Below the pieces are notes generated by a model. The model was not told where the DNA came from, did no database searches, and saw only the letters and a list, made by a program, of their open reading frames with translations. Source: JBEKUY01 sp049514555 (lineage in GTDB: Bacteria; Acidobacteriota; Terriglobia; Acidiferrales; UBA7541). Taken from it: 64,000 nucleotides of DNA. How positions within the stretch are numbered: the first letter of the stretch is position 1; each line of letters starts with the position of its first letter. This document shows positions 28,636-37,013 of the stretch, piece by piece. The stretch lies in NCBI GenBank assembly GCA_049514555.1, contig JBEKUY010000002.1:62001-126000 (forward strand), read 5' to 3'. Position numbers and translations under genes: made by a program.

Positions 28636-29245
28636 ACTCCTTCCTCCCCTCCGAAAGTGATTGCACAAGCATCATAGCGAACCTGCCCAACGCTGACAAA
28701 CGCCGGCCGCACTGCACCGAGGCCGGCGAAATTCGAGAACGGGCAGGCGGCGCGCAAGGCAAAGCTTCGGGGAATGCGATTGACTCCTGGCAAGTGGTTG
28801 CAGAGCAGGATTCCCCTGGAAAGCGAACGCCGCCGCCGGTGCGCGGGCTGTGGAAAAGTACCCCTCGGCTCGCCCAGCTCGCTCGGGATGTCGATCCTTC
28901 GCCGGATCGGCACCCCCCTACCCCCCGTCTTTTTTTGTAACTGCGGATTCTACAGGACTTTAAGTCCAATGTTTCAGAACTGCGCATGATAAAGGACTTA
29001 CAGACGCGTTTTATGGATCTGCGCATTCTAAAGGGGATAGAAACGGAGCTTGAACGTTTGAAGGTTAAAACGTTGGAACGTTTAGGAGGGGCGGTAGACA
29101 GTGGAGGGCGATTTGTCACGGCTTATGGTAGCACGGAATTAACTACATGTCAATAGTGATGTTAGAGGTATTCGAATGAATCGGGGGCAAATTAAGGAAA
29201 ACAGGTCGGTTGCAACCCAGGGCCGGTTACTGCCGCGCCGTCGCG
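28636..29245. other. Intergenic region containing a 39-bp periodic repeat
   Basis: 610 bp without a supported gene between two minus-strand genes. The right half (from ~28930) is more AT-rich than its surroundings and contains the 39-bp repeats. Left of them is a C-run (CCCCCCTACCCCCC, 28913-28926) followed by a T7 run. The long open frames over this region are spurious. Confidence 0.5.
28939..29055 (+). repeat. Three degenerate 39-bp direct repeats
   Basis: Units start at 28939, 28978 and 29017, exactly 39 bp apart. Each opens with a/t-a/t-CTGCGSATTCTAAAGGACTTA-like sequence (AACTGCGGATTCTACAGG, AACTGCGCATGATAAAGG, ATCTGCGCATTCTAAAGG), and the second halves diverge. GAACGTTTGAAGG and GAACGTTTAGG follow at 29053-29093. 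It looks like an intergenic repeat element, not a CRISPR (only three degenerate copies, no unique spacers). Confidence 0.6.
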
Positions 29246-29827
29246 TCAGTTCGTGGTTTCGGGATGAAGCTTTTTCACCAGGTTAGCGACGTTGGCGGCA
29301 AAGTGCCGGATCGTTTCGATGCCTTCCGTATCCTTCCACACGTCACCGGGCAGCCACCCGAAGACCATGTTCCAGTACGTTGATCCCGGAACAATCATGT
29401 CGTTGATCAGGAAGAACATCAGCATTTCCTGGAGTGTGAGGGTTTGCCCGCCGCGTGCTGCCACGGCGACGGCACCTCCCACTTTCCCTGACAGGAACTT
29501 GTCCGTGTTGCGAGAGACGTAGCCGATTCTTTGCAGCGCCGACATCACGTCGCCGCGCGCCGTTCCAACGTAGACGGGAGCGCCTACGATGAATCCTTGC
29601 GAACCGCGCAGCTTATCCATGACGCCGTTCAGGCCATCCTCGATATTGCACTTGCCCATTTCGGAGCACTTCCCGCAGGCCGTGCAGGATTCAATCTTCA
29701 TGTCGGCAAAGGAAACGATCTCGGCCTGCAGGCCTTTCTCGCGAATCACTTTCGCGCATTCCTCCATGAGCTGTGCCGTGTTCCCTTTTAGTTTTGGACT
29801 CCCGCTGATTAAAAGGACCTTCGACAT
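29246..29827 (-). CDS. Iron-sulfur flavoprotein-like NAD(P)H-dependent FMN reductase
   Basis: 193 residues from ATG 29827, with GGGAG upstream; the long open frame beyond is not coding. The N-terminal flavodoxin loop VLLISGSPKLKGNT binds FMN phosphate. The motif SCTACGKCSEMGKC (Cys48, 51, 54, 60; C-x2-C-x2-C-x5-C) is the compact cysteine cluster of the iron-sulfur flavoprotein (Isf) family, which holds a 4Fe-4S cluster. GAPVYVGTARGDVMSALQR is the second FMN-contact segment. Such proteins pass electrons between ferredoxin-like donors and oxidants. It is divergent from a Crp-family regulator gene, which may control it. Confidence 0.88.
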   Translation of the reverse strand: MSKVLLISGSPKLKGNTAQLMEECAKVIREKGLQAEIVSFADMKIESCTACGKCSEMGKCNIEDGLNGVMDKLRGSQGFIVGAPVYVGTARGDVMSALQRIGYVSRNTDKFLSGKVGGAVAVAARGGQTLTLQEMLMFFLINDMIVPGSTYWNMVFGWLPGDVWKDTEGIETIRHFAANVANLVKKLHPETTN

Positions 29828-30160
29828 GTGTTTCTCCCGGGGCCGCGTCCGGCAAAGCGCAAGGGCAGCGCGCCGGAGCGGCGCTTGAATGAGTGCAACT
29901 TCACATGACGAGTCTAACCCACTTCGGGCGCGGGATTCGAATGGCAACCTCCTCACTCCGGCACACGTCTGTGATGAAGTTGACTCCACACCCGCCCCTT
30001 GAACACCTACAAGGGTTGCGGCACCCAAATTCGTCTCAGCGGCTAACGTCTGCGCCACCGCCGAGATTGGACTGAAGTAGTCTACCGATAGTGTTTGATA
30101 CCCTACAGACAGTAATCCTCCTTCGCTGTTAGGTTTAGTCCGAGGGCTCACCTGGCTGCG
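29828..30160. other. Divergent intergenic region between the flavoprotein and Crp-family genes
   Basis: 333 bp. It should hold both promoters and any regulator operator. No symmetrical Crp/Fnr site (TTGAT-N4-ATCAA or TGTGA-N6-TCACA) was recognised by eye. A stretch at 29933-29945 reading GGGATTCGAATGG looks like a tRNA T-loop but has no matching arms. Confidence 0.45.
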
Positions 30161-30829
30161 ATGGTCAAAGAACTCAAAAATGCGAAGGCGCCCGTTTTCG
30201 ATGCGCAAGCATTTCTCGATTCGGCCGGCGTGGCGAGAAAAGTTGTGGAATATGGAAGATCCCAGAGGATCTACTCTCAAGGTGATCCCGCTGCGAGTGT
30301 GATGTACGTTCAAAAAGGCGGCGTAAAGCTCTCCGTTGTGAATGAGGTCGGCAAGGAAGCAGTCCTGGCGATTCTGGGACCAGGTGAGTTTTTTGGTGAG
30401 GGGGGCATGGCAGGTCAGCCTGTTCGAATGGGGACAGCGACCGCAATTACACCCACGACTTTACTCGCTATTGAAAAAAACGAGATGATTCGCGTGCTCC
30501 ACGCCGAACATGCTTTCTCCGACCGCTTCGTGTCTTATATGCTTTCACGGAACATCCGAATCGAGGAGGACTTGGTAGATCAGCTTTTTAACTCCAGCGA
30601 GAAGCGGCTGGCTCGGACTCTCTTGCTGCTCGCTCGCTACGGCAAAGAACCCCATCCGCAGAAGATGCTTCCCAAAGTTTCCCAGGAGATTCTGGCGGAA
30701 ATGATTGGGACCACGCGGGCGCGGGTGAATTTTTTCATGAACAAATTCAGGAAACTAGGCTTCATTCAATACAACAGTGGCGGACTTCAGGTCCACAGCT
30801 CCCTCCTCAGTGTTGTCCTGCACGAGTAA
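30161..30829 (+). CDS. Crp/Fnr family transcriptional regulator
   Basis: 222 residues. The N-terminal cyclic-nucleotide-binding fold (~20-135) has YSQGDPAASVMYVQKGGVKL and LGPGEFFGEGGMAG. The linking dimer helix and a C-terminal winged HTH follow (VSQEILAEMIGTTRARVNFFMNKFRKLGFI). No cysteine is visible in the whole protein, so an Fnr-type iron-sulfur oxygen sensor is excluded; the cAMP-contact Arg-Ser pair is not obvious either. It likely senses another small ligand. The most direct target is the divergent iron-sulfur flavoprotein gene. Confidence 0.92.
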   Translation: MVKELKNAKAPVFDAQAFLDSAGVARKVVEYGRSQRIYSQGDPAASVMYVQKGGVKLSVVNEVGKEAVLAILGPGEFFGEGGMAGQPVRMGTATAITPTTLLAIEKNEMIRVLHAEHAFSDRFVSYMLSRNIRIEEDLVDQLFNSSEKRLARTLLLLARYGKEPHPQKMLPKVSQEILAEMIGTTRARVNFFMNKFRKLGFIQYNSGGLQVHSSLLSVVLHE

Positions 30830-30874
30830 GCACCGACTTTCGCGCTTATCGGAAAGCGGCATACTTCCAGATCA

Positions 30875-30898
30875 CTGTTGGTAACAGGGCTTACCGCC
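30875..30898 (+). repeat. 24-bp repeat, copy 1
   Basis: CTGTTGGTAACAGGGCTTAC and the next four bases match 31211-31234 at 20 of 24 positions. The two copies lie on either side of the small zinc-finger gene. Confidence 0.35.
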
Positions 30899-30929
30899 GC
30901 ATATCTTGGATTGTCGGCCGGAAGGGGAT

Positions 30930-31118
30930 TTATCGGGGTCCAGGACCACGGGGAATTCTTTTCGTTTCAATCGCCTCAGCCGCGCAAAGCTTCCGGTCCA
31001 CGTGCGGTTCTGAGCGCGGGGCACCTGAATGCAGCAAACAGCGCTCCCCAGGAGCGGCACCGCAAGTAGGACAGGGGACAGAGAACAACTGTTCGGCGGT
31101 CAGGTCGCTCATCCTCAT
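30930..31118 (-). CDS. Small CPTCG-type zinc-binding protein
   Basis: 62 residues from ATG 31118, or 60 from ATG 31112; neither has a clear SD. The core VPCPTCGAAPGERCLLHSGA followed by PHVDRKLCAAE is a compact motif C-x2-C-G-x-x-P-G-x-x-C...H-x-x-R seen as a short zinc-finger domain in many actinobacterial and acidobacterial proteins; the function is unknown. An upstream extension to 31184 is possible. It converges with the Crp-family gene. No partner is evident. Confidence 0.7.
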   Translation of the reverse strand: MRMSDLTAEQLFSVPCPTCGAAPGERCLLHSGAPRSEPHVDRKLCAAEAIETKRIPRGPGPR

Positions 31119-31210
31119 ATGAATAAGATGTGACAAGACCAGCCGCAAAACTGTTCCATTTAGAACACTATGCGCACCAGCCATCGGAAACTGTCGGTCC
31201 TACCGGGCAA

Positions 31211-31234
31211 CTGCTGGTGACAAGGCTTACCACC
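31211..31234 (+). repeat. 24-bp repeat, copy 2
   Basis: CTGCTGGTGACAAGGCTTAC plus four bases, 20 of 24 identical to 30875-30898, same orientation, 336 bp apart. Confidence 0.35.
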
Positions 31235-31404
31235 AGCCAGAGATACTCAAGGTAAACGACAGCGGCATCGTGCTAACTCATTGATACGCGGCCACCTGCC
31301 CGGCGGAGACGGAATTGGGGTGGTGGGCGGCGGACTAGTTTCCGATATGCCCACTAAGCAGCAGTTGTAAGGGAAGGCTGTAATTTCACAACCAACTTTA
31401 GCTG

Positions 31405-32187
31405 CTAATGTGCGTCCGCATCCCGGCCCGCCTCCTCGACTGGCACCTTGTGGATGGTTTGCACTACGCGGTTGATGTCGGCCTGCGAGATGACTGTTGG
31501 CCCGTTCCTTTTCTGCTCAAAAATGAGATCCAGGTGGCCACCCTCGGGGAAAAGCTCAACGTTTAGATGTTTCGGAGGGCTCATTGGGCGTCCGTATTGA
31601 AATCCTTTGAACCCTTTTGCCCTTACTTCAAAGATCCCAGAGTCAGGATCCCCGGGGGTAGAAATCGCCTTTACCATGAGCAACAGACCCTGACTGACAG
31701 CCGTTCTGCTTCGAGAGAAGACGGTAATTTTGTCCGGGGTAGCCTCCAGGATGAGGCGCTTAAAGCTGTAGTCTGATTGGAGGGCGTCGTCGCCATAAGT
31801 CCTTCGGAAGGTTTCGCGATCCATCTTTCCCTTTTCAAGGAGATAGTTCATGAACTCGTGTGGCGGGCCGTTCCATACTGAGAGAACGTTTCCGGAGCGA
31901 AATGCGATAATAGCCTTGTTCCCACCGACGATTCTGGTTTTCTCTTCATCGACGTCAGTCCAGGGGATCTCAAATTCGTAGCCGACGTAGGAAACCTTCC
32001 TGCCAGGCGCTTGCGAAATGGACGAATCCGTGAGCGCGACAGGCACTTGCTTTACAAACGGAAGTTTTCGCGCTGCATTATGCGCTTCCAGAACAAAAAA
32101 GGTCTGGGTGCCAAAGAACCAAAGATAGGTGCCACAGACAACGACTGCAATTCCAAGCGAGACCAGAACGCGCTTCCATCGGGACAT
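31405..32187 (-). CDS. Hypothetical protein with N-terminal membrane anchor
   Basis: 260 residues from ATG 32187 (MSRWKRVLVSLGIAVVVCGTYLWFFG). One membrane helix at residues ~7-25 is followed by a soluble domain with mixed alpha/beta character (YVGYEFEIPWTDVDEEKTRI, VISQADINRVVQTIHKVPVEE). No catalytic motif or cysteine pattern stands out. The soluble part is probably periplasmic. I do not recognise a family. It stands alone, with 285 bp of empty sequence downstream. Confidence 0.7.
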   Translation of the reverse strand: MSRWKRVLVSLGIAVVVCGTYLWFFGTQTFFVLEAHNAARKLPFVKQVPVALTDSSISQAPGRKVSYVGYEFEIPWTDVDEEKTRIVGGNKAIIAFRSGNVLSVWNGPPHEFMNYLLEKGKMDRETFRRTYGDDALQSDYSFKRLILEATPDKITVFSRSRTAVSQGLLLMVKAISTPGDPDSGIFEVRAKGFKGFQYGRPMSPPKHLNVELFPEGGHLDLIFEQKRNGPTVISQADINRVVQTIHKVPVEEAGRDADAH

Positions 32188-32415
32188 AGACCTACGTCTC
32201 CTAACGAGGCAACCAGTCAAACGTCATTCAATCATTAAGTTAAGAGAATTCTGCAAGCGATCCCTGGCATCATGATGCACGCTTAGGCTCTTGGAGTGGA
32301 TTCGCACAAGGTTCAAGTGTTTCCAGGCAGCAACTAGCCCGCCATCGAGTTTCAGTGCCCGATTAACGTGCTATCTCTAACGACGCCGACCGTCTGGCAA
32401 GGTAGCGAGGGGGCT

Positions 32416-33225
32416 TTACTTCAGCGTGACGCGCGAGAGGTCGAAGGCAGGCTTGGGGAATTTCATGTCGAGGGCGCTGAGGGCTTCCACCAGGATGCGG
32501 GCGACGGCAAGATTGCGGTACCACTTCTTGTTCGCGGGAATAATGAACCAGGGAGCGGCCGGCGTGCTGCATCGCGACAGCACGGCTTCGTACGCCTTCA
32601 GGTAATCGGGCCAGTACTTGCGCTCGGCGAAGTCCGCGGGCGAAAGCTTCCAGTTCCTCGCCGGGTCGTCAATCCGTTGGAGAATCCGTTTGCGCTGCTC
32701 ATCCTTGCTGATGTGCAGAAAGAACTTCAGGATGATGACGTTGTTGTCCGCCAGGTATCGCTCGAAGCGGTTGATCTGATCGTAGCGCTCCGACCAGACC
32801 CGCTTCGGCGCCAAGCCATGCACGCGCACGGCGAGCACATCTTCATAGTGCGAACGGTTGAAGATCCCGATCTGGCCGCGCGCGGGCACCGCACGGTGGA
32901 TGCGCCAAAGGAAGTCGTGCCCGGCTTCTTCCGGCGTGGGGACCTTGAAACAAGTGACCTTGCACGCCTGTGGATTCAGCCCGGACATCACGTGCCGAAT
33001 CGTTCCGTCCTTTCCACTGCCGTCCATTCCCTGGAGCACGACAAGCACGGCATGTTTGTTTTCGGCGGAGAGCAAATACTGGAGCTTGTCCAGGCGCTCG
33101 ATGCTCTTCGCCGTGACTTCTTGCTCCTCCGCGCCCTTCTTGAAGCCCGGCGTGGCGTCAGGGTCGTAGCCGGCCAGGTTCACCTTCTTGCCCGGCCTGA
33201 CGATGAATTCCTTGCGCAGTTTCAT
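32416..33225 (-). CDS. Polyphosphate kinase 2 family protein (polyP:nucleotide phosphotransferase)
   Basis: 269 residues, the single-domain PPK2 length. Walker A GMDGSGKDGTIRHVMSGLNP (residues 66-85) is followed by the Walker B region GQIGIFNRSHYEDVLAVRVH and the lid with R-rich segment KDEQRKRILQRIDDP. The C-terminus has KYWPDYLKAYEAVLSRCSTP and WFIIPANKKWYRNLAVARI. PPK2 enzymes phosphorylate NDPs or NMPs from polyphosphate. The short N-terminus and the Asp after the Walker A lysine fit class I or III; which nucleotide is used cannot be read off. Single gene, cytosolic. Confidence 0.93.
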   Translation of the reverse strand: MKLRKEFIVRPGKKVNLAGYDPDATPGFKKGAEEQEVTAKSIERLDKLQYLLSAENKHAVLVVLQGMDGSGKDGTIRHVMSGLNPQACKVTCFKVPTPEEAGHDFLWRIHRAVPARGQIGIFNRSHYEDVLAVRVHGLAPKRVWSERYDQINRFERYLADNNVIILKFFLHISKDEQRKRILQRIDDPARNWKLSPADFAERKYWPDYLKAYEAVLSRCSTPAAPWFIIPANKKWYRNLAVARILVEALSALDMKFPKPAFDLSRVTLK

Positions 33226-33478
33226 AGGAACAAGCCTAACCCCGAGTTTCCGATTTCAACGCTAAGATTCAAATTCTATGAGAGTTGCCCGTTCTTGCGC
33301 CCCAAGATTACCAGAACGTGTAAATCAAGCATAACTAGCGGACAGCTCCAACCTCCTGATATGGAACGGAGAAGCTGCGGACCTGCAAGACAGGTCCGCG
33401 CTACACGTGCCTGATGTACACTGTTTCCGGTGGCCCGCCATGGTTCTGGCGGGTGCACGGGCGGAGGGAGGTGCTGCC

Positions 33479-33754
33479 ATGTCCGCGGGAGCTGCCGGAC
33501 GAGCGCCGATGATTTCACTTCGCGAACTTGTTGCCAGCTACTGCGAGCTGGGGGGCGGTTTCGGGCGCGCGGTAGCGCTGGAAGCATTTGGGCTCGGGGC
33601 TGCGGAGACCGAGCGCATCTTCAGCGGCTTCGACGAGGACTACCACATCAGCCGTTTCTTCAGTTTCCTCGACTCCGAAGGCGTCCGTTACTCGATCAAC
33701 GGTTTTCCGGCTACACACGTGGCGATTGACGCGGAGATCGAGAACATTTTGTGA
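33479..33754 (+). CDS. Hypothetical protein, 91 residues
   Basis: The start ATG 33479 is chosen because GGAGGTGCTGCC precedes it; the frame is open further upstream without support. The product (MSAGAAGRAPMISLRELVASYCELGG...) has a predicted helical half and a second half FDEDYHISRFFSFLDSEGVRYSINGF that looks like a compact globular domain. No membrane segment. I do not recognise the family. A bidirectional terminator follows. Confidence 0.65.
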   Translation: MSAGAAGRAPMISLRELVASYCELGGGFGRAVALEAFGLGAAETERIFSGFDEDYHISRFFSFLDSEGVRYSINGFPATHVAIDAEIENIL

Positions 33755-33756
33755 AG

Positions 33757-33805
33757 AAAAGCCGCAGAGTTTCAAAGACAGAAACTCTGCGCTACGGCTT
33801 TTTCA
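33757..33805. terminator. Bidirectional terminator between convergent genes
   Basis: The inner stem GCAGAGTTTC/GAAACTCTGC (33764-33790) is extended by AAAAGCC/GGCTTTT (33757-33763 with 33796-33802) across a 5-nt bulge. T5C follows on the plus strand and the A-run gives U's on the minus strand. It lies between the stops at 33754 (+) and 33843 (-). Confidence 0.75.
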
Positions 33806-33842
33806 ATTCGTTTTAGGGGCTGAAGTCCCGTTCCTGTTGGGG

Positions 33843-34733
33843 TCAGTTCTTGCCTGCAGCGGGCTTCCAGGTGTTGAGGAACTTGAGAATATCTTCGGGC
33901 GCGAGCGAGCGCGCGGCTTCGAATTCGCCGTGCTTCTGACTGAAGAGGAGATTGCCGGCGCCATCGAGGACGGCGATGGCCGGGACGCCCCGGGCGAGCG
34001 GAACATCGTATTGCTTGGTGAGGTCGAGATTCTTGTTCATCTCGCCGATGTCCACGTGGACGACCTCGAAGGACTTCTCGAGCAGCGGCGCAATCTCCGG
34101 GCTGTGGAAAGCCGCGTCGAGGACGTGGCAGTCGTAGCACCAATTGCCGCCGAAGACGAGAAGGACGCGCTTGTGCGTTTTGCCGGCTCTCTCGATGGCC
34201 TCGGCGATTTCCGCCTTAGCGTCCACACCGACAGGATAGATGACCTTCGATTTGGATAACGGCTGCCGCAGCCGCGCCGGCGCTCCCCTTTGCACCTGAA
34301 AAATGCGCCAGCCATCTTGCCCCTGCGCCCACCCCTGCTTGACTGCCACGTACAGTTTTCGTGTGCTGCCGGCGCTTTGGAGGGTCAACTCGATCTCAAG
34401 TAAAAGCTGGCGCATGCCCGGCGCGACTTCTTGTTGCTGCGCGATCTCGATGGACACCCCGACGAGCCCCTGCTGCTTCCATTGTTTCCAGAAGGCCACC
34501 TCGTCGGCGGCGGAAGCGGACTTGTTCTCCGGACTCGTGATTTGAGCGGCGGGGGCAGTGCTGTAAAAGCTCGCGAGGCGCGCGGCATCACCGGCGAGTA
34601 CGGCTTGGCGCCATTGTTCGAGCGGCGCAAAAGTGTCGGCGCCGGCCTGCGGCCGCGGGAGCGCGGCTGACGCCGCGACGCAGAACATCAGCGCGCCGAG
34701 CGATGCGAGAATCAAGCCTTGGAAATGGTGCAT
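33843..34733 (-). CDS. Secreted two-domain protein: SnoaL-like N-terminus plus thioredoxin fold
   Basis: 296 residues with a signal peptide (MHHFQGLILASLGALMFCVAASAALP). The first half (~30-165: PLEQWRQAVLAGDAARLASFY, GWAQGQDGWRIFQVQRG) resembles a SnoaL/DUF4440-type cone fold. The second half is thioredoxin-like with VLLVFGGNWCYDCHVLDAAF (active site WCYDC), VVHVDIGEMNKNLDLTKQYDV and the cis-proline site RGVPAIAVLD. Thiol-disulfide activity in the periplasm is expected; the N-terminal domain may bind a partner. Convergent with the preceding small gene across a shared terminator; pckG lies just upstream on the same strand. Confidence 0.88.
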   Translation of the reverse strand: MHHFQGLILASLGALMFCVAASAALPRPQAGADTFAPLEQWRQAVLAGDAARLASFYSTAPAAQITSPENKSASAADEVAFWKQWKQQGLVGVSIEIAQQQEVAPGMRQLLLEIELTLQSAGSTRKLYVAVKQGWAQGQDGWRIFQVQRGAPARLRQPLSKSKVIYPVGVDAKAEIAEAIERAGKTHKRVLLVFGGNWCYDCHVLDAAFHSPEIAPLLEKSFEVVHVDIGEMNKNLDLTKQYDVPLARGVPAIAVLDGAGNLLFSQKHGEFEAARSLAPEDILKFLNTWKPAAGKN

Positions 34734-34789
34734 GAGACACTCCTACATTGGCCGGCGACAGGGCTACCAGGCACATCCTCATTGCCAAT

Positions 34790-36562
34790 CTACGGCACGG
34801 CCTTGAGCGGAGCGGTGTGCCCGAGGCGCCGCGCCAGCTTGCCGTGCTCTTCGCGGATCTCGGCGGGGAGACGGTCGCCAAACATATCGAAGAATTCCTT
34901 GGCGTCGTCGAGCTCGTACTCCCAGTCCTCGGAGTCGACGGTCAAGAGCTCCTTGATGGCCTTCGGCTTGATGGAAAGACCGTCGAGGGTGAGCGCGCCC
35001 TTGGCCGGCACATAGCCGAGGGGCGTCTCCTGCGCTTCGCCGCGCCCCTCGACGCGCTCGAGAACCCACTTCAAGACGCGGACGTTTTCGCCGAAGCCGG
35101 GCCAGAGGAACTTGCCGTTCACATCGCGGCGGAACCAGTTCACATGGAAAATCTTGGGCGGCTTGGAAACGCGCCGGCCCATCTCCAGCCAATGACGGAA
35201 ATAATCGGCCATGTTGTAACCACAGAACGGCAGCATGGCCATGGGGTCGCGCCGGGTGACACCGATCTTGCCGGTGGCGGCCGCGGTGGTCTCCGAAGCC
35301 ATGGTGGCGCCAACGAAGACGCCATGCTGCCAATCGAACGACTCGTAAACCAGCGGGGCGATGCGCGCGCGACGTCCGCCAAAGACGAACGCGGAGATGG
35401 GCACGCCGGCGGGATCTTCCCACTTGGGCGATATACATGGCGCTTGCCGGGCCGGCACGGTGTAGCGCGAATTGGGATGCGCGACAGGATTGCCGCTGGC
35501 GGCGTCCCAGGGCTGGCCCTGCCAGTCCACGACGCCCTGGGGCGGCTGATCATCGAGCCCTTCCCACCACGGTTCCCGGTCGGGAGTCATGCCCACATTC
35601 GTGAAGATCGAATTCTTGCGCAGCGCTTCGAGCACGTTGGCGTTGGTGAGGTTGCAGGTCCCGGGCGCAACGCCAAAGAAGCCGGCTTCCGGATTGATGG
35701 CGTGCAGAGTGCCGTCTTCATGAGGCTTCAACCAGGCGATGTCGTCGCCTACGGTCCAGACGCGGTAGCCCTGCTTCTCCAGCGCCGACACCATCATGGC
35801 GAGGTTGGTCTTTCCGCAAGCGCTCGGGAACGCCCCGGCGATATAGGAAACCTTGCCGCCGGGCGATTCGAGACCGAGGATGAGCATGTGTTCGGCCATC
35901 CAGCCTTGTTCGCGGGCCATGATGCTGGCGATGCGCAGCGCGAAGCACTTCTTCCCGAGGAGCGCGTTGCCTCCATAGCCGGAACCCACGCTCCAGATCA
36001 GCCGTTCGTCGGGAAAGTGCAGGATGAAGCGCTTTTGCGGGTCGAGGTCGCCAAGCGAATGCAGGCCGGGCACAAAATCCGCAGAGGCGCCCAAGCGATC
36101 GCTCGCCACTTTGCCGATGCGCGCCATGATGCGCATGCTCGCCACGACGTACGGGCTATCGGTAATCTCCACGCCGATCTTGCTGATCGGCGAAGCAACC
36201 GGCCCCATGATGTAAGGCACCACGTACATGGTGCGGCCGCGCATGGCGCCGTCGAACAGAGGCTGCACCTTGGCACGGGCCTGGTTGGGATCCATCCAAT
36301 TGTTGGTTGGCCCCACGTCGTCCTTCTTCGTGGTACAGATGAAGGTAAGGTGTTCGGTGCGCGCGACATCCCTGGGGTCGCTGCGGTGCAGGTAGCACCG
36401 GGGGTGGGTCTGAGGGTTGAGCTCGAACGAGTGGCCCTCGCGGACCATCTCGGCGATGATCCGGCGGTTCTCTTCCTCCGAGCCGTCGCAGAACACAATC
36501 TTCTTCGGCTTCGTCAGCTTGGCTGCGCCATCAACCCAACGCTCAAGCGCCGTGGTCACCAT
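34790..36562 (-). CDS. pckG: Phosphoenolpyruvate carboxykinase (GTP)
   Basis: 590 residues, normal length for the GTP-dependent enzyme that converts oxaloacetate and GTP into PEP, GDP and CO2 in gluconeogenesis. Signature segments: HPRCYLHRSDPRDVARTE, NNWMDPNQA, SVGSGYGGNALLGKK, the kinase loop GAFPSACGKTNLAMM with the hyper-reactive Cys (~residue 247), VGDDIAWLKP (metal-binding DD), and NPEAGFFGVAPGT. It ends 57 bp before the thioredoxin-like gene. A possible -10 (TATACT on the minus strand, 36642-36647) lies 80 bp before the start. Confidence 0.97.
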   Translation of the reverse strand: MVTTALERWVDGAAKLTKPKKIVFCDGSEEENRRIIAEMVREGHSFELNPQTHPRCYLHRSDPRDVARTEHLTFICTTKKDDVGPTNNWMDPNQARAKVQPLFDGAMRGRTMYVVPYIMGPVASPISKIGVEITDSPYVVASMRIMARIGKVASDRLGASADFVPGLHSLGDLDPQKRFILHFPDERLIWSVGSGYGGNALLGKKCFALRIASIMAREQGWMAEHMLILGLESPGGKVSYIAGAFPSACGKTNLAMMVSALEKQGYRVWTVGDDIAWLKPHEDGTLHAINPEAGFFGVAPGTCNLTNANVLEALRKNSIFTNVGMTPDREPWWEGLDDQPPQGVVDWQGQPWDAASGNPVAHPNSRYTVPARQAPCISPKWEDPAGVPISAFVFGGRRARIAPLVYESFDWQHGVFVGATMASETTAAATGKIGVTRRDPMAMLPFCGYNMADYFRHWLEMGRRVSKPPKIFHVNWFRRDVNGKFLWPGFGENVRVLKWVLERVEGRGEAQETPLGYVPAKGALTLDGLSIKPKAIKELLTVDSEDWEYELDDAKEFFDMFGDRLPAEIREEHGKLARRLGHTAPLKAVP

Positions 36563-36641
36563 TCCTCCCTGATGAATGTGTAGGGCACCGCCTGACTGGC
36601 TTCCGGTGTCCTGGGAACTCAGGCCACGGTGGCAGGCGACA

Positions 36642-36647
36642 AGTATA
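36642..36647 (-). promoter_or_regulatory. Possible -10 element of pckG
   Basis: TATACT on the minus strand, 80 bp upstream of the pckG ATG. No good -35 was seen at 16-18 bp, so the call is tentative. Confidence 0.3.
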
Positions 36648-36737
36648 TAAACCAGAAAGTGTACGGTAGGGAGGCCGGTAAGGCAAGACGCGGCTTTCGA
36701 TTGAGCTGGGCGAATCGTGGGGCAATCCCGGGGGCGC

Positions 36738-36746
36738 TGCTATACT
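36738..36746 (+). promoter_or_regulatory. Extended -10 promoter of a leaderless gene
   Basis: TGCTATACT is a TG-extended -10 with TATACT at 36741-36746. The ATG of the next gene is at 36753, exactly where transcription should begin. The -35 position reads TGGGGC, which is weak. Confidence 0.55.
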
Positions 36747-36752
36747 CCGAAT

Positions 36753-37013
36753 ATGTACGCGCAGAGGCTCCGGGTCGAAATCGTTATCGGGGGCGAGCGC
36801 CGGCCTTGCCCTCTCGACTGGCTGGACAGCTTCGCGATGCGAAATTTTACGAATGCGGCGGAGTTTGACGACACACTCCCCGTGGCCGACGGTCTTGTCG
36901 AGGCTGGCTTCGGAGTGGATCCCCAGCGACTAGCTGCGGCACTGAGCGCTTGGCTTACGCAACGCGGCAAGGGCGCGGGCCAGCCGGTTTCGGTGGAGAT
37001 TCATCCAAGCTAG
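36753..37013 (+). CDS. Hypothetical protein, 86 residues, probably leaderless
   Basis: The product MYAQRLRVEIVIGGERRPC... runs 86 residues with no membrane segment. It has a predicted strand-helix pattern (LDWLDSFAMRNFTNAAEFDD, GFGVDPQRLAAALSAWLTQR). No SD sequence is possible, because the start lies 6 nt after a TATACT -10, so the mRNA would begin at the ATG. I do not recognise a family. It is divergent from pckG. Confidence 0.6.
   Translation: MYAQRLRVEIVIGGERRPCPLDWLDSFAMRNFTNAAEFDDTLPVADGLVEAGFGVDPQRLAAALSAWLTQRGKGAGQPVSVEIHPS

Noticed and set aside
28939..29055. CRISPR array
   Set aside because: Only three degenerate units, repeated parts differ and there are no unique spacers or cas genes.
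26843..29119. 758-codon minus-strand open frame
   Set aside because: It spans the antisense of the amidohydrolase and peroxiredoxin region and the 39-bp repeats, without any domain.
29925..29960. tRNA-like T-loop GGGATTCGAATGG
   Set aside because: Neither strand supplies the pairing arms or anticodon loop of a tRNA.
34748..36583. 611-codon plus-strand open frame
   Set aside because: Antisense to pckG, whose minus-strand product matches PEP carboxykinase throughout.
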